A stretch of DNA of 64,000 nt, from the NCBI GenBank assembly GCA_963817025.1, contig CAWFML010000005.1:1-64000 (forward strand), in the 5' to 3' direction. The notes beneath the pieces were generated by a model. That model was not told the origin of the DNA. It saw only the letters and a list, made by a program, of their open reading frames with translations, and ran no database searches. Both the position numbers and the translations under genes were made by a program. Below, in pieces: positions 36,988 to 48,600 of this stretch (position 1 is the first letter of the stretch; each line of letters starts with the position of its first letter). The stretch comes from JACMLC01 sp963817025 (GTDB lineage: Bacteria; Acidobacteriota; Blastocatellia; Pyrinomonadales; Pyrinomonadaceae).

Positions 36988-38553
36988 TTAAGCGATCTTG
37001 ATTCCGATAGCTTCCAGAAATTTTGTAGGCCGGTCGCCTCCGATCATCGCAAAGATATAATCGTTGGGCACAGTCTCTTTCACTTCGCTGGTGCGCGCAT
37101 TCATCAAGACCACCTCGCCATCGCTTATCTCTTTGATGGAAGTGCCGAAGTAAACTTTAATCTTGCCTTCGTCTATGCAGTGGTAGACCTGTAGTTTGTT
37201 GCCGAATTTGAGATCGGTCTTGAGGTCGCTGCGAATGACGAGCGCGACTTCGTTGATCTCGTCCGGCGGGCGAAAGCTGATGCGGTCGCCATCGCGCCGG
37301 GCGACGAGGTCTACGGCAGCTTCAATCGCAGAGTTGCCCGCGCCGACGATGATAATCTTCTTGCGCTTGTAGCTCGCAGGGTCGGCCAGCTTGTATTTCA
37401 CTTTATCTTCGGTGCGCCCGTCGCGCGTGACCTTCATCTCTTCGCCGGGCAGCCTCAGCTTCATAGGCGTGCCGCGCGTGCCGAGCGCGAGGACGACGCG
37501 ACGCGTGCGGTAAGTGACTTTCTCTTTCTCAAGCCCCTTCTCTGTCTGCACAGTGAAATAATCGCCGTCGTCTGCGCGCTTGATGCTCTTGCAGCTCTCG
37601 CCTTCGTTGATGACTACGCCGTCACTGTTCATCGCGCCGAGCCACTGATCCAGAATCCGCTCGCGCTGTTCGCCCAAACCCTCGACGCTGATGCTGCCGC
37701 GCGAAGGCATCGTGTCCGGTTTGAAAAAGATGTACTTGCCTTTCGGATAGGCTTCGATGGTCGAGAGCACTCTGTCCTGCTCGATGCCGACGTAGCGCAA
37801 GCTCTCACGCTGAGCCGCAATCGCCGCAGACAATCCAGCCGGGCCGATGCCGATGATGGCTACGTCAAGCTCTGCTTTCGGCTCAGGCGCAACGCCGTTT
37901 CTTAACTCCTCTGCAATGTGCTTGATAACATCCGCGCCTTCGTTGGCGGCGTTTTTAATCAGCGGAGTTCCCGAAACATCACCGATGATGTAGCAGCCCT
38001 GTACGTTGGTCATAAAGGCCGCGTCGCGTGTCGGAGCCGGACGCGACTTGATGCGCTTCGTCGTGTTGACGACTACGCAGGCTTTGGGATTGACGGGACA
38101 CTCGACCTGACATGAAGTGTCTTCCATGCACTGGTCGCGCGCGACCACAGTCGCAATGCCGCCCACAATCGCCAGCACATCATGCGGGCAGGCTTCGACG
38201 CACGCATGACAGCCGATGCAGCGATCAGGAAAAATCACCGGATGCGGATAGGCTGGCCCGTTCGGCTCCATCTGCCGTATAAGCTCCAGGTCTGCTCTGG
38301 TGATCTGTGTGTTCAATTCTTCCGCTTTAACTTTCCTGCCTGCTGAAGCTTCAAGCAAGCGCCGCGCGCGTCGCGCATCGAGCCGGGCGAATAAAGCTCC
38401 GGCGAAAAGGACGAACAGACAGATGCCTGCCCACCCGTACCACGGCAGACCGCCCGCAGTCGTGCGCGCAGAGACGCCGCCGCCGGACAATAAATTAATC
38501 GCCAGCAGCAGAAGCAGCAGAGCGATAGTGATGAGCAGGTAAGACTTTTTCAT
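36988..38553 (-). CDS. Membrane-anchored 2[4Fe-4S] flavoprotein with apparently permuted FAD domain
   Basis: A 521-residue protein with two N-terminal membrane helices (4-24 and 37-57), then an Fe-S segment (CIGCHACVEACP at about 112-122, CMEDTSCQVECP at about 142-152). A thioredoxin-reductase-type FAD/NAD(P) unit follows. The FAD motif GIGPAG is at about 235-240 and the NAD(P) motif GAGNSA at about 425. The GD motif that normally ends such domains (GCYIIGDVSG) sits at about 187-195, before the FAD motif, and the chain ends shortly after IGGDRPTKFL; the domain thus appears circularly permuted. It is the third gene of the cNMP/FHA redox module and probably exchanges electrons between NAD(P)H and Fe-S carriers at the membrane. 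Confidence 0.85.
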   Translation of the reverse strand: MKKSYLLITIALLLLLLAINLLSGGGVSARTTAGGLPWYGWAGICLFVLFAGALFARLDARRARRLLEASAGRKVKAEELNTQITRADLELIRQMEPNGPAYPHPVIFPDRCIGCHACVEACPHDVLAIVGGIATVVARDQCMEDTSCQVECPVNPKACVVVNTTKRIKSRPAPTRDAAFMTNVQGCYIIGDVSGTPLIKNAANEGADVIKHIAEELRNGVAPEPKAELDVAIIGIGPAGLSAAIAAQRESLRYVGIEQDRVLSTIEAYPKGKYIFFKPDTMPSRGSISVEGLGEQRERILDQWLGAMNSDGVVINEGESCKSIKRADDGDYFTVQTEKGLEKEKVTYRTRRVVLALGTRGTPMKLRLPGEEMKVTRDGRTEDKVKYKLADPASYKRKKIIIVGAGNSAIEAAVDLVARRDGDRISFRPPDEINEVALVIRSDLKTDLKFGNKLQVYHCIDEGKIKVYFGTSIKEISDGEVVLMNARTSEVKETVPNDYIFAMIGGDRPTKFLEAIGIKIA

Positions 38554-38603
38554 GCTCTAACGATGAATCATCTTTTAAGAGTAATACGCATCAACAGATT
38601 ATG

Positions 38604-38757
38604 TGAATCAAGAGTAGAACACTCTTGGCGAGCTTTGCGAAAAACCTTTGCGCGCTTTGCGGTTAAAATTGAGCTTAAACGCAAAGCGCGCGAAGAGAAA
38701 GACGCAAAGGAACGCAAAGAGAAAGCTCACGCAGCTAATCTCTTTTCTACTCTTGAT
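38604..38757. repeat. Long imperfect palindrome with B-type inner units
   Basis: Outer arms AATCAAGAGTAGA and TCTACTCTTGATT enclose inner complementary GCAAAGCGCG/CGCGCTTTGC units. It lies between the FHA-cytochrome and flavoprotein genes. Confidence 0.7.
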
Positions 38758-38766
38758 TAGCATAGA

Positions 38767-40263
38767 TTATTGATGCGAGATGGCGGTTGCAGTCAAGCGC
38801 GTCCTCTCTGCCGCGCGCTCTGTTGCAGGAGCAATCAGACGCGGATTCCAGTGGCCGGGTTCTTTGATGTGCTGGACATGACACGATGAGCAGTTGGGCG
38901 CAGCGGCAGCCAGCAATGGCCGCTGGCCTGCGCTCTCGACCTGACCCATGTTGCCGTTATGACAACTCGCACACGTGGTTGCGGGAGTCTTGCGGTCAAT
39001 CGGCTCAAAGGATTTATGGCAGGCCGAACAGGATAACTCGCCCTCCGAGTTGCCGCCTTCCAGTCCCGCCTCGTATGAGAGCACGCGATGCAAGTGCAGC
39101 GCGTGAAACTGCCGGCTGCGCCACGCCTCATCCGTCTCACCCGGCAGACGCTCGCGCGCACGCTTGAGAGATTCCGTCTCTGCATCCGGCCTCTGTTTCC
39201 ATGCAACCTCTGTGAGGCCCTGCCATTCCCACTTGCCGTTGACGACCGGATAACCGACCGTGCCCCCGTGCGGAGTGAAGACGCGCCTTCCGCGATAGAG
39301 ATTCCGGTTGTCATTCGTGTGGCACGTGGCGCACATCTTGAGCGCGGCTTCAGCCGGGCGAAAATCCGCGCCCTGATGTTCCGCGTGACACGAGTTACAA
39401 CTGATTCCCGCTTCCGCATGCGCGGGAATCCCCGTCAGGACAGCATCAAAGGCTGCTGTCTGATGGCACGCCGCGCAGCTTGTTTCCATACTGCCCTTGA
39501 CCGTGTGGCAGGTCGTGCAGGAGTTGGCGTTCGTCTTGTTTGCAATCGCTGTCGCAGGAGTCTGATTAACAAGTGTGGCTTGCGCGTGCGGCTGCGAAAC
39601 AGGAGCGGGCGAAAAAGCTTTTGTGTACCAGAACGCGGCTGCGACAGAGATGACAGCGATGATGGCGACCGCCCAGATGAAGACGGAAATGGGCCACGGG
39701 CGCAGGAGGTCTCTGGTTGGCTTCCAGTTGAACTGCGCCTTGCCGGGGCGCGCAGGCTGTCGCGGGTGAAGCGGCGACGGTCGCGCAGCCTTGTCGCGCG
39801 TGCGCTTGTCCCAAAACTCTTTGAGCGCATCGGCCACCTTCGGCGAGGTTGAGACGGATTCGGGCGCGAGCGGTTGCTCCTGCGCCGCAGCCTGTTCTGT
39901 GGCCTCTGCGATGTTGACCGCCACCTGAAAGGTGACGTGGATGTTCAAAGACTCGCCCGCGCGGCTCATCTGTAGATAGAAAGAGCCGAGCTGTGCGACA
40001 TCCCCGTCGGCCAACGCTTCAGGCTCGTTAAATTCTACGAGCCTGCCGTTTAAGGTGACGGGATGAGACTGGCTGAGATTGATGAGATAGAACCGACCGT
40101 CTATCACATTGATGCCCGCGTGGAGGCGCGACACGGTCGGGTGATTGAGCAGGATTTCGCAATCTATCTGGCGGCCAACCCGCAACGCCTGCATCGCAAA
40201 CGTCACCGGATCAACCACCTGATCCTCGCGCGTGATGATAAATGTGGGGGACAAATGTTCCAA
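38767..40263 (-). CDS. FHA domain-membrane helix-heptahaem cytochrome c fusion
   Basis: A 498-residue protein. Residues about 27-105 are an FHA domain with the phosphothreonine-binding core GRQ...TVSRLHAGI. A linker leads to one membrane helix (about 190-213). The outer part has seven CxxCH haem sites (CTTCH, CAACH, CNSCH, CATCH, CSACH, CASCH, CSSCH). The FHA should face the cytoplasm and the haems the periplasm, so phosphorylated partners could recruit or gate the cytochrome. The only in-frame start upstream of FHA is TTG 40263, just outside a REP element, with no clear ribosome-binding site. The 5' end may have been altered by the insertion. Confidence 0.87.
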   Translation of the reverse strand: MEHLSPTFIITREDQVVDPVTFAMQALRVGRQIDCEILLNHPTVSRLHAGINVIDGRFYLINLSQSHPVTLNGRLVEFNEPEALADGDVAQLGSFYLQMSRAGESLNIHVTFQVAVNIAEATEQAAAQEQPLAPESVSTSPKVADALKEFWDKRTRDKAARPSPLHPRQPARPGKAQFNWKPTRDLLRPWPISVFIWAVAIIAVISVAAAFWYTKAFSPAPVSQPHAQATLVNQTPATAIANKTNANSCTTCHTVKGSMETSCAACHQTAAFDAVLTGIPAHAEAGISCNSCHAEHQGADFRPAEAALKMCATCHTNDNRNLYRGRRVFTPHGGTVGYPVVNGKWEWQGLTEVAWKQRPDAETESLKRARERLPGETDEAWRSRQFHALHLHRVLSYEAGLEGGNSEGELSCSACHKSFEPIDRKTPATTCASCHNGNMGQVESAGQRPLLAAAAPNCSSCHVQHIKEPGHWNPRLIAPATERAAERTRLTATAISHQ

Positions 40264-40271
40264 AACTTTTT

Positions 40272-40365
40272 GTCAGAACCGCCTGCGGTAGCGGGCGGGT
40301 TTTAGATAACAAAGACACACGCTTTATAATATCGAAGAACCGCCCGCTACCGCAGGCGGTTCTGA
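40272..40365. repeat. REP pair (BIME) on the downstream side of the RAYT gene
   Basis: REP1 at about 40272-40302 and REP2 at about 40337-40365 are inverted copies containing GCCTGCGGTAGCGGGCGG, separated by 34 bases. REP2 ends two bases from the stop codon of the transposase gene. The same sequence recurs at 40888-40967. Confidence 0.92.
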
Positions 40366-40366
40366 C

Positions 40367-40876
40367 TCAATCAAACTTCGGCAATTCATCACCTTGCCCA
40401 TTGATTACATAATCAATCGCAAGCTCAATACTCCGTTCGCTCCACAAATACCTTTTACTACCCTTATTTACCCAAGGGCTATAGTCGTGTTTCCAACACC
40501 CGCTCTCTCTCATTTGTCTCGTTGCATTAGCTTTAAAAGCGTTAAGTGCTTTTTCGGGTTTTAGCGAGCCGATTGAAACAACTATGTGGACGTGATTCGT
40601 CCGCACGTTGAGTGCTCTCAAAAACCAATTTCGTCTTTCGCAGGTTTCGCGGATGGCAAACTCGACAGATTCACGCTCTTTTATATCCATCAAAACGGGC
40701 GAAGTTTTTAGGGCATGCATATTATGTTTGTGCCAAATTTTATTAGGCGAAAGATAAGGCGAATCATAACGATTATTGAAACGATCAACTGAACCGCGCT
40801 CGTCACCGTGAAGCCAAGTTCCGTAAGAGCGAAACGTAATGAGATAAGCTAGCGGGATGTCTGTGTCGTTCCACAT
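40367..40876 (-). CDS. REP-associated tyrosine transposase (RAYT, Y1/HUH)
   Basis: A 169-residue IS200-like Y1 transposase. The HUH motif is His95-Val-His97 in NHVHIVV, and the likely catalytic tyrosine is Tyr156 in AIDYVI, the usual order. YLITFRSYGTWLHG at the start is a RAYT/IS200 family signature. RAYTs nick and mobilise REP hairpins. The gene is flanked on both sides by inverted REP pairs, so this is a complete REPtron. Start ATG 40876. It lies on the same strand as the flanking redox genes. Confidence 0.93.
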   Translation of the reverse strand: MWNDTDIPLAYLITFRSYGTWLHGDERGSVDRFNNRYDSPYLSPNKIWHKHNMHALKTSPVLMDIKERESVEFAIRETCERRNWFLRALNVRTNHVHIVVSIGSLKPEKALNAFKANATRQMRESGCWKHDYSPWVNKGSKRYLWSERSIELAIDYVINGQGDELPKFD

Positions 40877-40887
40877 AACATCTTCTT

Positions 40888-40967
40888 GTCAGAACCGCCT
40901 GCGGTAGCGGGCGGGTTCTTATGCTTTGGAATATTGCAACCCGCCCGCTACCGCAGGCGGTTCTGAC
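40888..40967. repeat. REP pair (BIME) on the upstream side of the RAYT gene
   Basis: REP3 at about 40888-40918 and REP4 at about 40938-40967 are inverted and separated by 19 bases. They carry the same core as REP1/REP2. REP4 ends two bases from the stop codon of the cNMP/Fe-S gene. Confidence 0.92.
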
Positions 40968-40968
40968 A

Positions 40969-43425
<2,457 letters not shown>

Positions 43426-43876
43426 ATTGCCTTTACGGATGACGAACAGAGAGAGCTGGTCGCCGGGGGCGTCCTGTAAACAATGCGGATAACCTGACTG
43501 GCAACGTGGCGCGCAGCATTCTTATATCATTTATCAGGCGAAAACTGATAGAACTTTCGTTTTCCGGCAGCGGGTCGGTTTGAAAGATGGTTAAGCATAA
43601 AGACCCGTTCCCGCAAAGGCGCAAAAGGAAGTAAAAAGGTAAAAGTAAAAAGTGAAGAGGGCTTGAATGCCTTCCTGACTTTTATCTTTTGCCTTTTACC
43701 TTTTTACTTCCTTTTGCGCCTTTGCGGGAGATTCTTTAATGTGTACATTATTAGAGAACGCCGAAAAGCCTCCTGTCCGTTCGAGACGCGAGGGCGAGAA
43801 CAGGCATCTGAAAGAACAGCTTTGACGAGCGCGCATGCGAATCGTGCGCGCTCCAACAGACAGGGCGACAGTGTTA
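43426..43876. repeat. Divergent intergenic region with composite palindrome
   Basis: A 451-base gap. A composite element spans 43608-43734: 37-base perfect outer arms combine family B (TCCCGCAAAGGCGC) with family C (AAAAAGGTAAAAG) in mirrored order, and the centre has GGGCTTGAATGCC. The rest (43426-43600) shows no clear coding content; a TATAAG-type -10 for the minus-strand gene near 43520 is only suggestive. Confidence 0.75.
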
Positions 43877-45442
43877 ATGCGTATTACCTATTCTTATAAG
43901 GGCAGTGAACAGGTCTTTGAAGACGAGACCTCGGAGGTTTTCATCGGACGCCATAAGGGCGGCCTGACGCTCGACCTTGCCCCGGATATGTACGTCTCGC
44001 GCACGCACGCGCGCATCTGGGAGGAAGACGGCGAGTTCTGGATCGAAGACCTGAAGAGCACGCGCGGCACGAAAGTCAACGGCGAAGATATCAAAGGACT
44101 GGGCAAGCGTCTGCTGTACCCGGACGACCTGATACGGATGGGCGAAACCACGCTCAGAGTCGATGTCCCCGGAGAGAGTGAACCCGCCACGCAGCTCTTA
44201 TCATTCACAGACATCGCTCCGAGTCTCGAATCCAGCGAGGAGATACTTGACTCTTCGGAGTTCAGCCTCGCGTCATCGAAGTATGTGACCGGAGACCTTG
44301 AACAGCGACTCGCGCTCTTCTATGAGCTGCCGTTTCAGTTGGGCGCGGAGACGCAGCTCGAATCATTGCTCCAACTCGTCGTCGAGCGGGTCGTGGATGT
44401 CATCTCATCTGCGCGGCGCGGCGCGTTGCTGGTCAAGGATCGCGCGACCGGACGGCTGACGCTCAAGGCGCATCTGCCGCCCGGCAACCCCGCCGTCAGC
44501 CAGACGATGGCTAAGCAGGCGATGGAGCGGAAGAAAGCTTTTATCTGGCCGCCGCTGACGGCGACGGATCAGGACAAGTCTTTTGACTCGATGTCGCGGT
44601 ATCAAATCGAGTCGGCGATGTACGCGCCCCTGCTCTGGCAGCATGAAGTGATGGGCGTCCTGTGCGTGGACAACTCTGAAGCCTGCCCGCCCTTTGAAAG
44701 CGACGACCTCAGGCTCTTGCAGGCCGCCGCGAATCATGCGGCGATGGCGGTCGCGCATCACTACACGCGCGAAGACCTGCGGCGGCACGCAGAGTTTACC
44801 AATCGCTTTTTCAGCAGCCGCTTCCCGCCCTCTGTCCGCAAGAAACTGATGACGGAGGCGAGCACCGGAACCTTGCCCATCGGCACGCGCCGCTCGCAGG
44901 TGACAATCCTCATCTCAGACATACGCGGCTTCACGCATCTGACTTCGCGCCTCGGCGCAGAGCGCATGAGCGATCTGCTCAACGAATGTTTTCCGCCGCT
45001 CATCGAAGCCATCTTCGCCCACGGCGGAACTGTCGAAAGATTTGTCGGCGACGCGATCTTCGCAGTCTTCGGCAGCCCCGAGCCGGATGATAACCAGCAC
45101 GAACATGCTGTCCGCGCCGCGCTGGAAATGCAAGAGGTCATCAAGTCGCTGAGCGACCTGCGCGCGGCACGCGAGGTTGATACCTGCGCTCTCGGAATCG
45201 GCATAGACTGCGGCGAAGCTCTGCACGGCTTTATCGGCAACGCAGAGCGGATGGAGTATGCTGTCATAGGGGATGTGGCTAATCGCGCTTCACGCTATTG
45301 CGCGGGCGCGAACGAGGGCGAAATCCTCATCAGCCCGGAAGTGCATCAATGGGTCTGGAATCTGGTCACGGCAGAGCAAACAACTATCGAAACCAAGCAC
45401 GAAGGCAACTTCAAAGCCTATCGCATTGAAAAGCAAGGATGA
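43877..45442 (+). CDS. FHA-GAF-class III nucleotide cyclase
   Basis: A 521-residue signalling protein. The FHA domain (about 5-100) has FIGRHKGGLT and VSRTHARI. GAF runs about 145-305 (RVVDVISSARRGALLV, MGVLCVDNSEA). The catalytic cyclase domain is at about 325-510, with first metal Asp in ILISDIRGFTHL, second in RFVGDAIFAVFG, and Asn/Arg in DVANRASRYC. Arg stands where the adenine-selecting Lys is typical. It presumably makes cAMP or cGMP. It is divergent from the cNMP-binding redox gene, a likely receptor. The last codons come from a family A repeat. Confidence 0.9.
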   Translation: MRITYSYKGSEQVFEDETSEVFIGRHKGGLTLDLAPDMYVSRTHARIWEEDGEFWIEDLKSTRGTKVNGEDIKGLGKRLLYPDDLIRMGETTLRVDVPGESEPATQLLSFTDIAPSLESSEEILDSSEFSLASSKYVTGDLEQRLALFYELPFQLGAETQLESLLQLVVERVVDVISSARRGALLVKDRATGRLTLKAHLPPGNPAVSQTMAKQAMERKKAFIWPPLTATDQDKSFDSMSRYQIESAMYAPLLWQHEVMGVLCVDNSEACPPFESDDLRLLQAAANHAAMAVAHHYTREDLRRHAEFTNRFFSSRFPPSVRKKLMTEASTGTLPIGTRRSQVTILISDIRGFTHLTSRLGAERMSDLLNECFPPLIEAIFAHGGTVERFVGDAIFAVFGSPEPDDNQHEHAVRAALEMQEVIKSLSDLRAAREVDTCALGIGIDCGEALHGFIGNAERMEYAVIGDVANRASRYCAGANEGEILISPEVHQWVWNLVTAEQTTIETKHEGNFKAYRIEKQG

Positions 45443-45625
45443 AGGCGGAAGGCGGAAGGATGAAAGTGTGACTTTTAAACGTGAAGGATAAATGATGAAG
45501 AGAGTGCTCTTGCAAATGATGAAGAGAGAGCTATCGCAGATGATGAAGAGAGTGCTATTGCAGATGACTGCTCATGCTTGAACAGCATGCTCTTCATCCT
45601 TCATCCTTCATCCTTCATCCTTGCT
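45435..45625. repeat. Large family A palindrome with an internal tandem array
   Basis: Outer GGATGAA arms (left about 45435-45465, right about 45592-45625) enclose three 24-base tandem units (45490-45513, 45514-45537, 45538-45561; consensus AGATGATGAAGAGAGTGCTATTGC). Both edges supply stop codons of the convergent cyclase genes. Confidence 0.88.
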
Positions 45626-48600
45626 CTTCCATGCCGAGGCGCGTGAAAATCTCGCGCGCTTCTTCCATCATGGCCTGTGCGCGCTCCTGCATTCCGCGCT
45701 CCTGTTCATAGCGCGCCCAGTTACGCAGCGTGCGCGCACGCTCGGCTTCCATCCCGCGCTCTGTAAATAAGCGCAAGCTCTCTTGAAAGCAGGCTGCCGC
45801 GTCAAAGCTTTGATTCTCGATCATGATTGGTTGGGGAAGCCGCGCGGCAACTGCTCCGAGCGTGCGCCACGCCTCTGCCATGAGTTCGTGATTCTCTGTT
45901 TTCCGGCCCAGAGCCAGAGCGCGCTGTGCCGCTTCAAGCGCCTCCTCGACCTTGCCCTGTCCCAGACACGCCGCTGCCAGAAAGCTATAGGTCTCCGTCA
46001 GCACTTGATAACCGGACGGGCCTGTCATCGAGATGACCTGACGCAAATCCACTTCGGCCTCGTCGTAGTTGCCGAGGCCGACGCGCACGCCCGCCAGATT
46101 GTTGAGACAGATAATCTGCACCGTGCGCTCGCCAATCTCACGCGCGATGGCGAGCGCTTGCTGGTAGAGAGTGACGGCGGCTGCGTACTCGCCGCGCTGC
46201 CTCGCGGTCTCGCCCATCGAGATGAGCATGTTGCTGACGCCGCGACGGTCGCCGAGGTCTAGACATAACTCTCGCGCCTGATCGAAGTAGGAATACGCCT
46301 GCTCGAATTGGCCCAGCATCAAATGTGCGAGACCGAGCACGCGCAAGCCGCCTGCGCGCTCGCGTCGCCCGCTCTGGCCGAGCGCGGTTGAGAGTTCAAG
46401 AGCGCGTTCTCCGATTGCCATCGCCGCCGACACGTCTCCGAGACGATACAGGACGCTGCCCTGACGATTGAGCGCGGCGGCCAGCTCAGCCATCGTCTCC
46501 GAAGTCGGGTTTGAACCTCCCGCCAGCCGTTCGGCGCACTTCGCGCTCTCCAGCGATGCGCGATTGTGTCCCTCTTTTTCCTGTACCAGCGCGAGGCCGT
46601 TGCACGCATGCGCCTGTGCCAGCAAGTCTCCTTCAGCCTCCGCCGCATTGAGCATAGCCGTGTAAGCTTCGACGGATTCCGCAAACTTGGCCTGCCACCA
46701 TAAAGCCTCTGCCAGGCCCTCATACCACTTTAGTCTTTGCTTGCCCCACCGGTGGGTCGTGTCCTGCTCAAGAGCGGAAGAATAATCCAGCGCCTTACGA
46801 TAAAAGCCGATGGCTGTCGCCAGCGTGTAGGCTTCGCGCGCCTGCTCCCCGGCGCGGCCACACCATTCGACCGCGCTCTCCAACTCATTGGCGCGCTCGT
46901 AATGCTCTGCAATCGTCGCGGCATACTGGTTGACGCGCTCTCCGCTGCGCTCGACCAGCCATTCGGCAATCATTCTGTGATAGCTGCGACGCTCGCGTAT
47001 CAGGACGCTCTCATACGTCACGTCGCGCAAGAGCGCATGCTTGAAGATATATTCGTTGGTGTCGGCAAAGGTGGACGCTGACCGCGCGTAAATCAACTCT
47101 TTGTGTCGCAACGAATCCAAAGTCGTGGGCGCGTCATCCGTCTCGCTTCTGGGGGCAGCCGTCGCCTCGGCTTTCAAATGTTCGACCGCGCTGTCCCAGA
47201 ACTTTCGCCCGACGACAGAGGCGCGCTGCAACTCTGTCTTCTCAGGCAACGTCAGACCGTCGAGGCGAGCCTGCAAGACTCCGGTCAGGGTCGGCGGCAC
47301 TTTGACCGCCGCCAGCCTTGTGGTATCCACATGCCACTGTTCCTCGCCCGGCTCGATGACCTTCTGGTCAATCAACATCTTGATTAGCTCTTCGAGATAA
47401 AACGGATTTCCTTCGGCTCCGCTGACCAGCAGATCGCGCAACTCCTGCGGCACGTCCTCCGCCTGCCTGAGAATCTCTTCGACCAGTTGACGGCTCTCGC
47501 GCTTTGACAGCGGTTGCAGACGCAGGCGCGTGCTCCCCGCTCCGTCTTCGCCCCACGCGGGCCGCTGCTCCAAAAGCGTCGGACGAGACAGGCACAGCAT
47601 CAGCAGCGGCACGCCCGCGCAGGTGCGCGCCACATGCTCTACAAAATCCAGCGACCCGTCGTCCGCCCAATGCAAATCGTCCAGATAGAACACCACTGCG
47701 CGGTCGCGTCCCACAGCCGCAAAGAACTGCGCCGCGTAGTGAAAGGCGCGGTCGCGTATCTGCTTTGCGTCGTTGAGAATGCCGGAGAGAAACGGACTCC
47801 CGGAGAAATCGAGTCCGATGAGATGGCCTATGAAATGCGTGCGCATTTCTGTCTCTGTGCCCGCGCCGAAACAGGCAATCATCCCCTGCTCCAATTTCTC
47901 GCGCGCCACCACGGTCGGGTCGCTATCCAGAATCTCAAAGCGAAAGGAGAAGAGATCGCGCACCAGCGAATAGGGCAGCCCGCGCATGGATTCAGTGGCC
48001 CGCGCATTAAAGATTTGCACGTCCTCAGGCATCAGCTCGACCTTGCTGTCAAACTCGTAAAGCAGGCGAGATTTGCCGAGGCCCGCTTCGCCCAGCACCG
48101 TCACCATCTGCAATTCATCGTCTTCGATCACGGATTGCAGAGCATCAAGCAGCCGCTCAAGCTCTGTGTGGCGACCGACCATGCGCGCCTCTACGCCTTC
48201 GACGCCGCGCGTCCCTGCGCGAAAGGCGCGCGGCTTGGCGCGTTCGACGACATAGACCTGTACCGGCTCGGCTTTGCCCTTGACGCTGATAGGCTTGAGC
48301 GGCTGGACGACGAAAGCCCCGCGCACCTGACGATAGGTATCGTGCGCGATGAGGATGCCGCCGATGGGCGCTGCGTGTTCAAGGCGCGCCGCAAGGTTGG
48401 TCGTATCACCGAGCGCGGTGAACTCTTTGGTCGTGGCGACTGTGCCGAGAATGACAGGCCCTGTGTTGATACCGATTCTCATACGCAGGACTGGCGCATC
48501 CTCCGCCGCCTGTCTCATCCTGAATTGTGCGCGCAGGGTCGTGGCGGAAAACTGGCCCACCTCCGACTGCATCACGAGCGCGGCGCGAATGGCGCGTTCA

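Noticed and set aside
38180..38220. CxxCH (CIGCH) in the flavoprotein as a haem site
   Set aside because: It is part of a CxxCxxCxxxC ferredoxin motif in a cytoplasmic-side segment.
43433..43624. Small 63-codon minus-strand frame upstream of the cNMP/Fe-S gene
   Set aside because: No ribosome-binding site or conserved features; more likely leader sequence.
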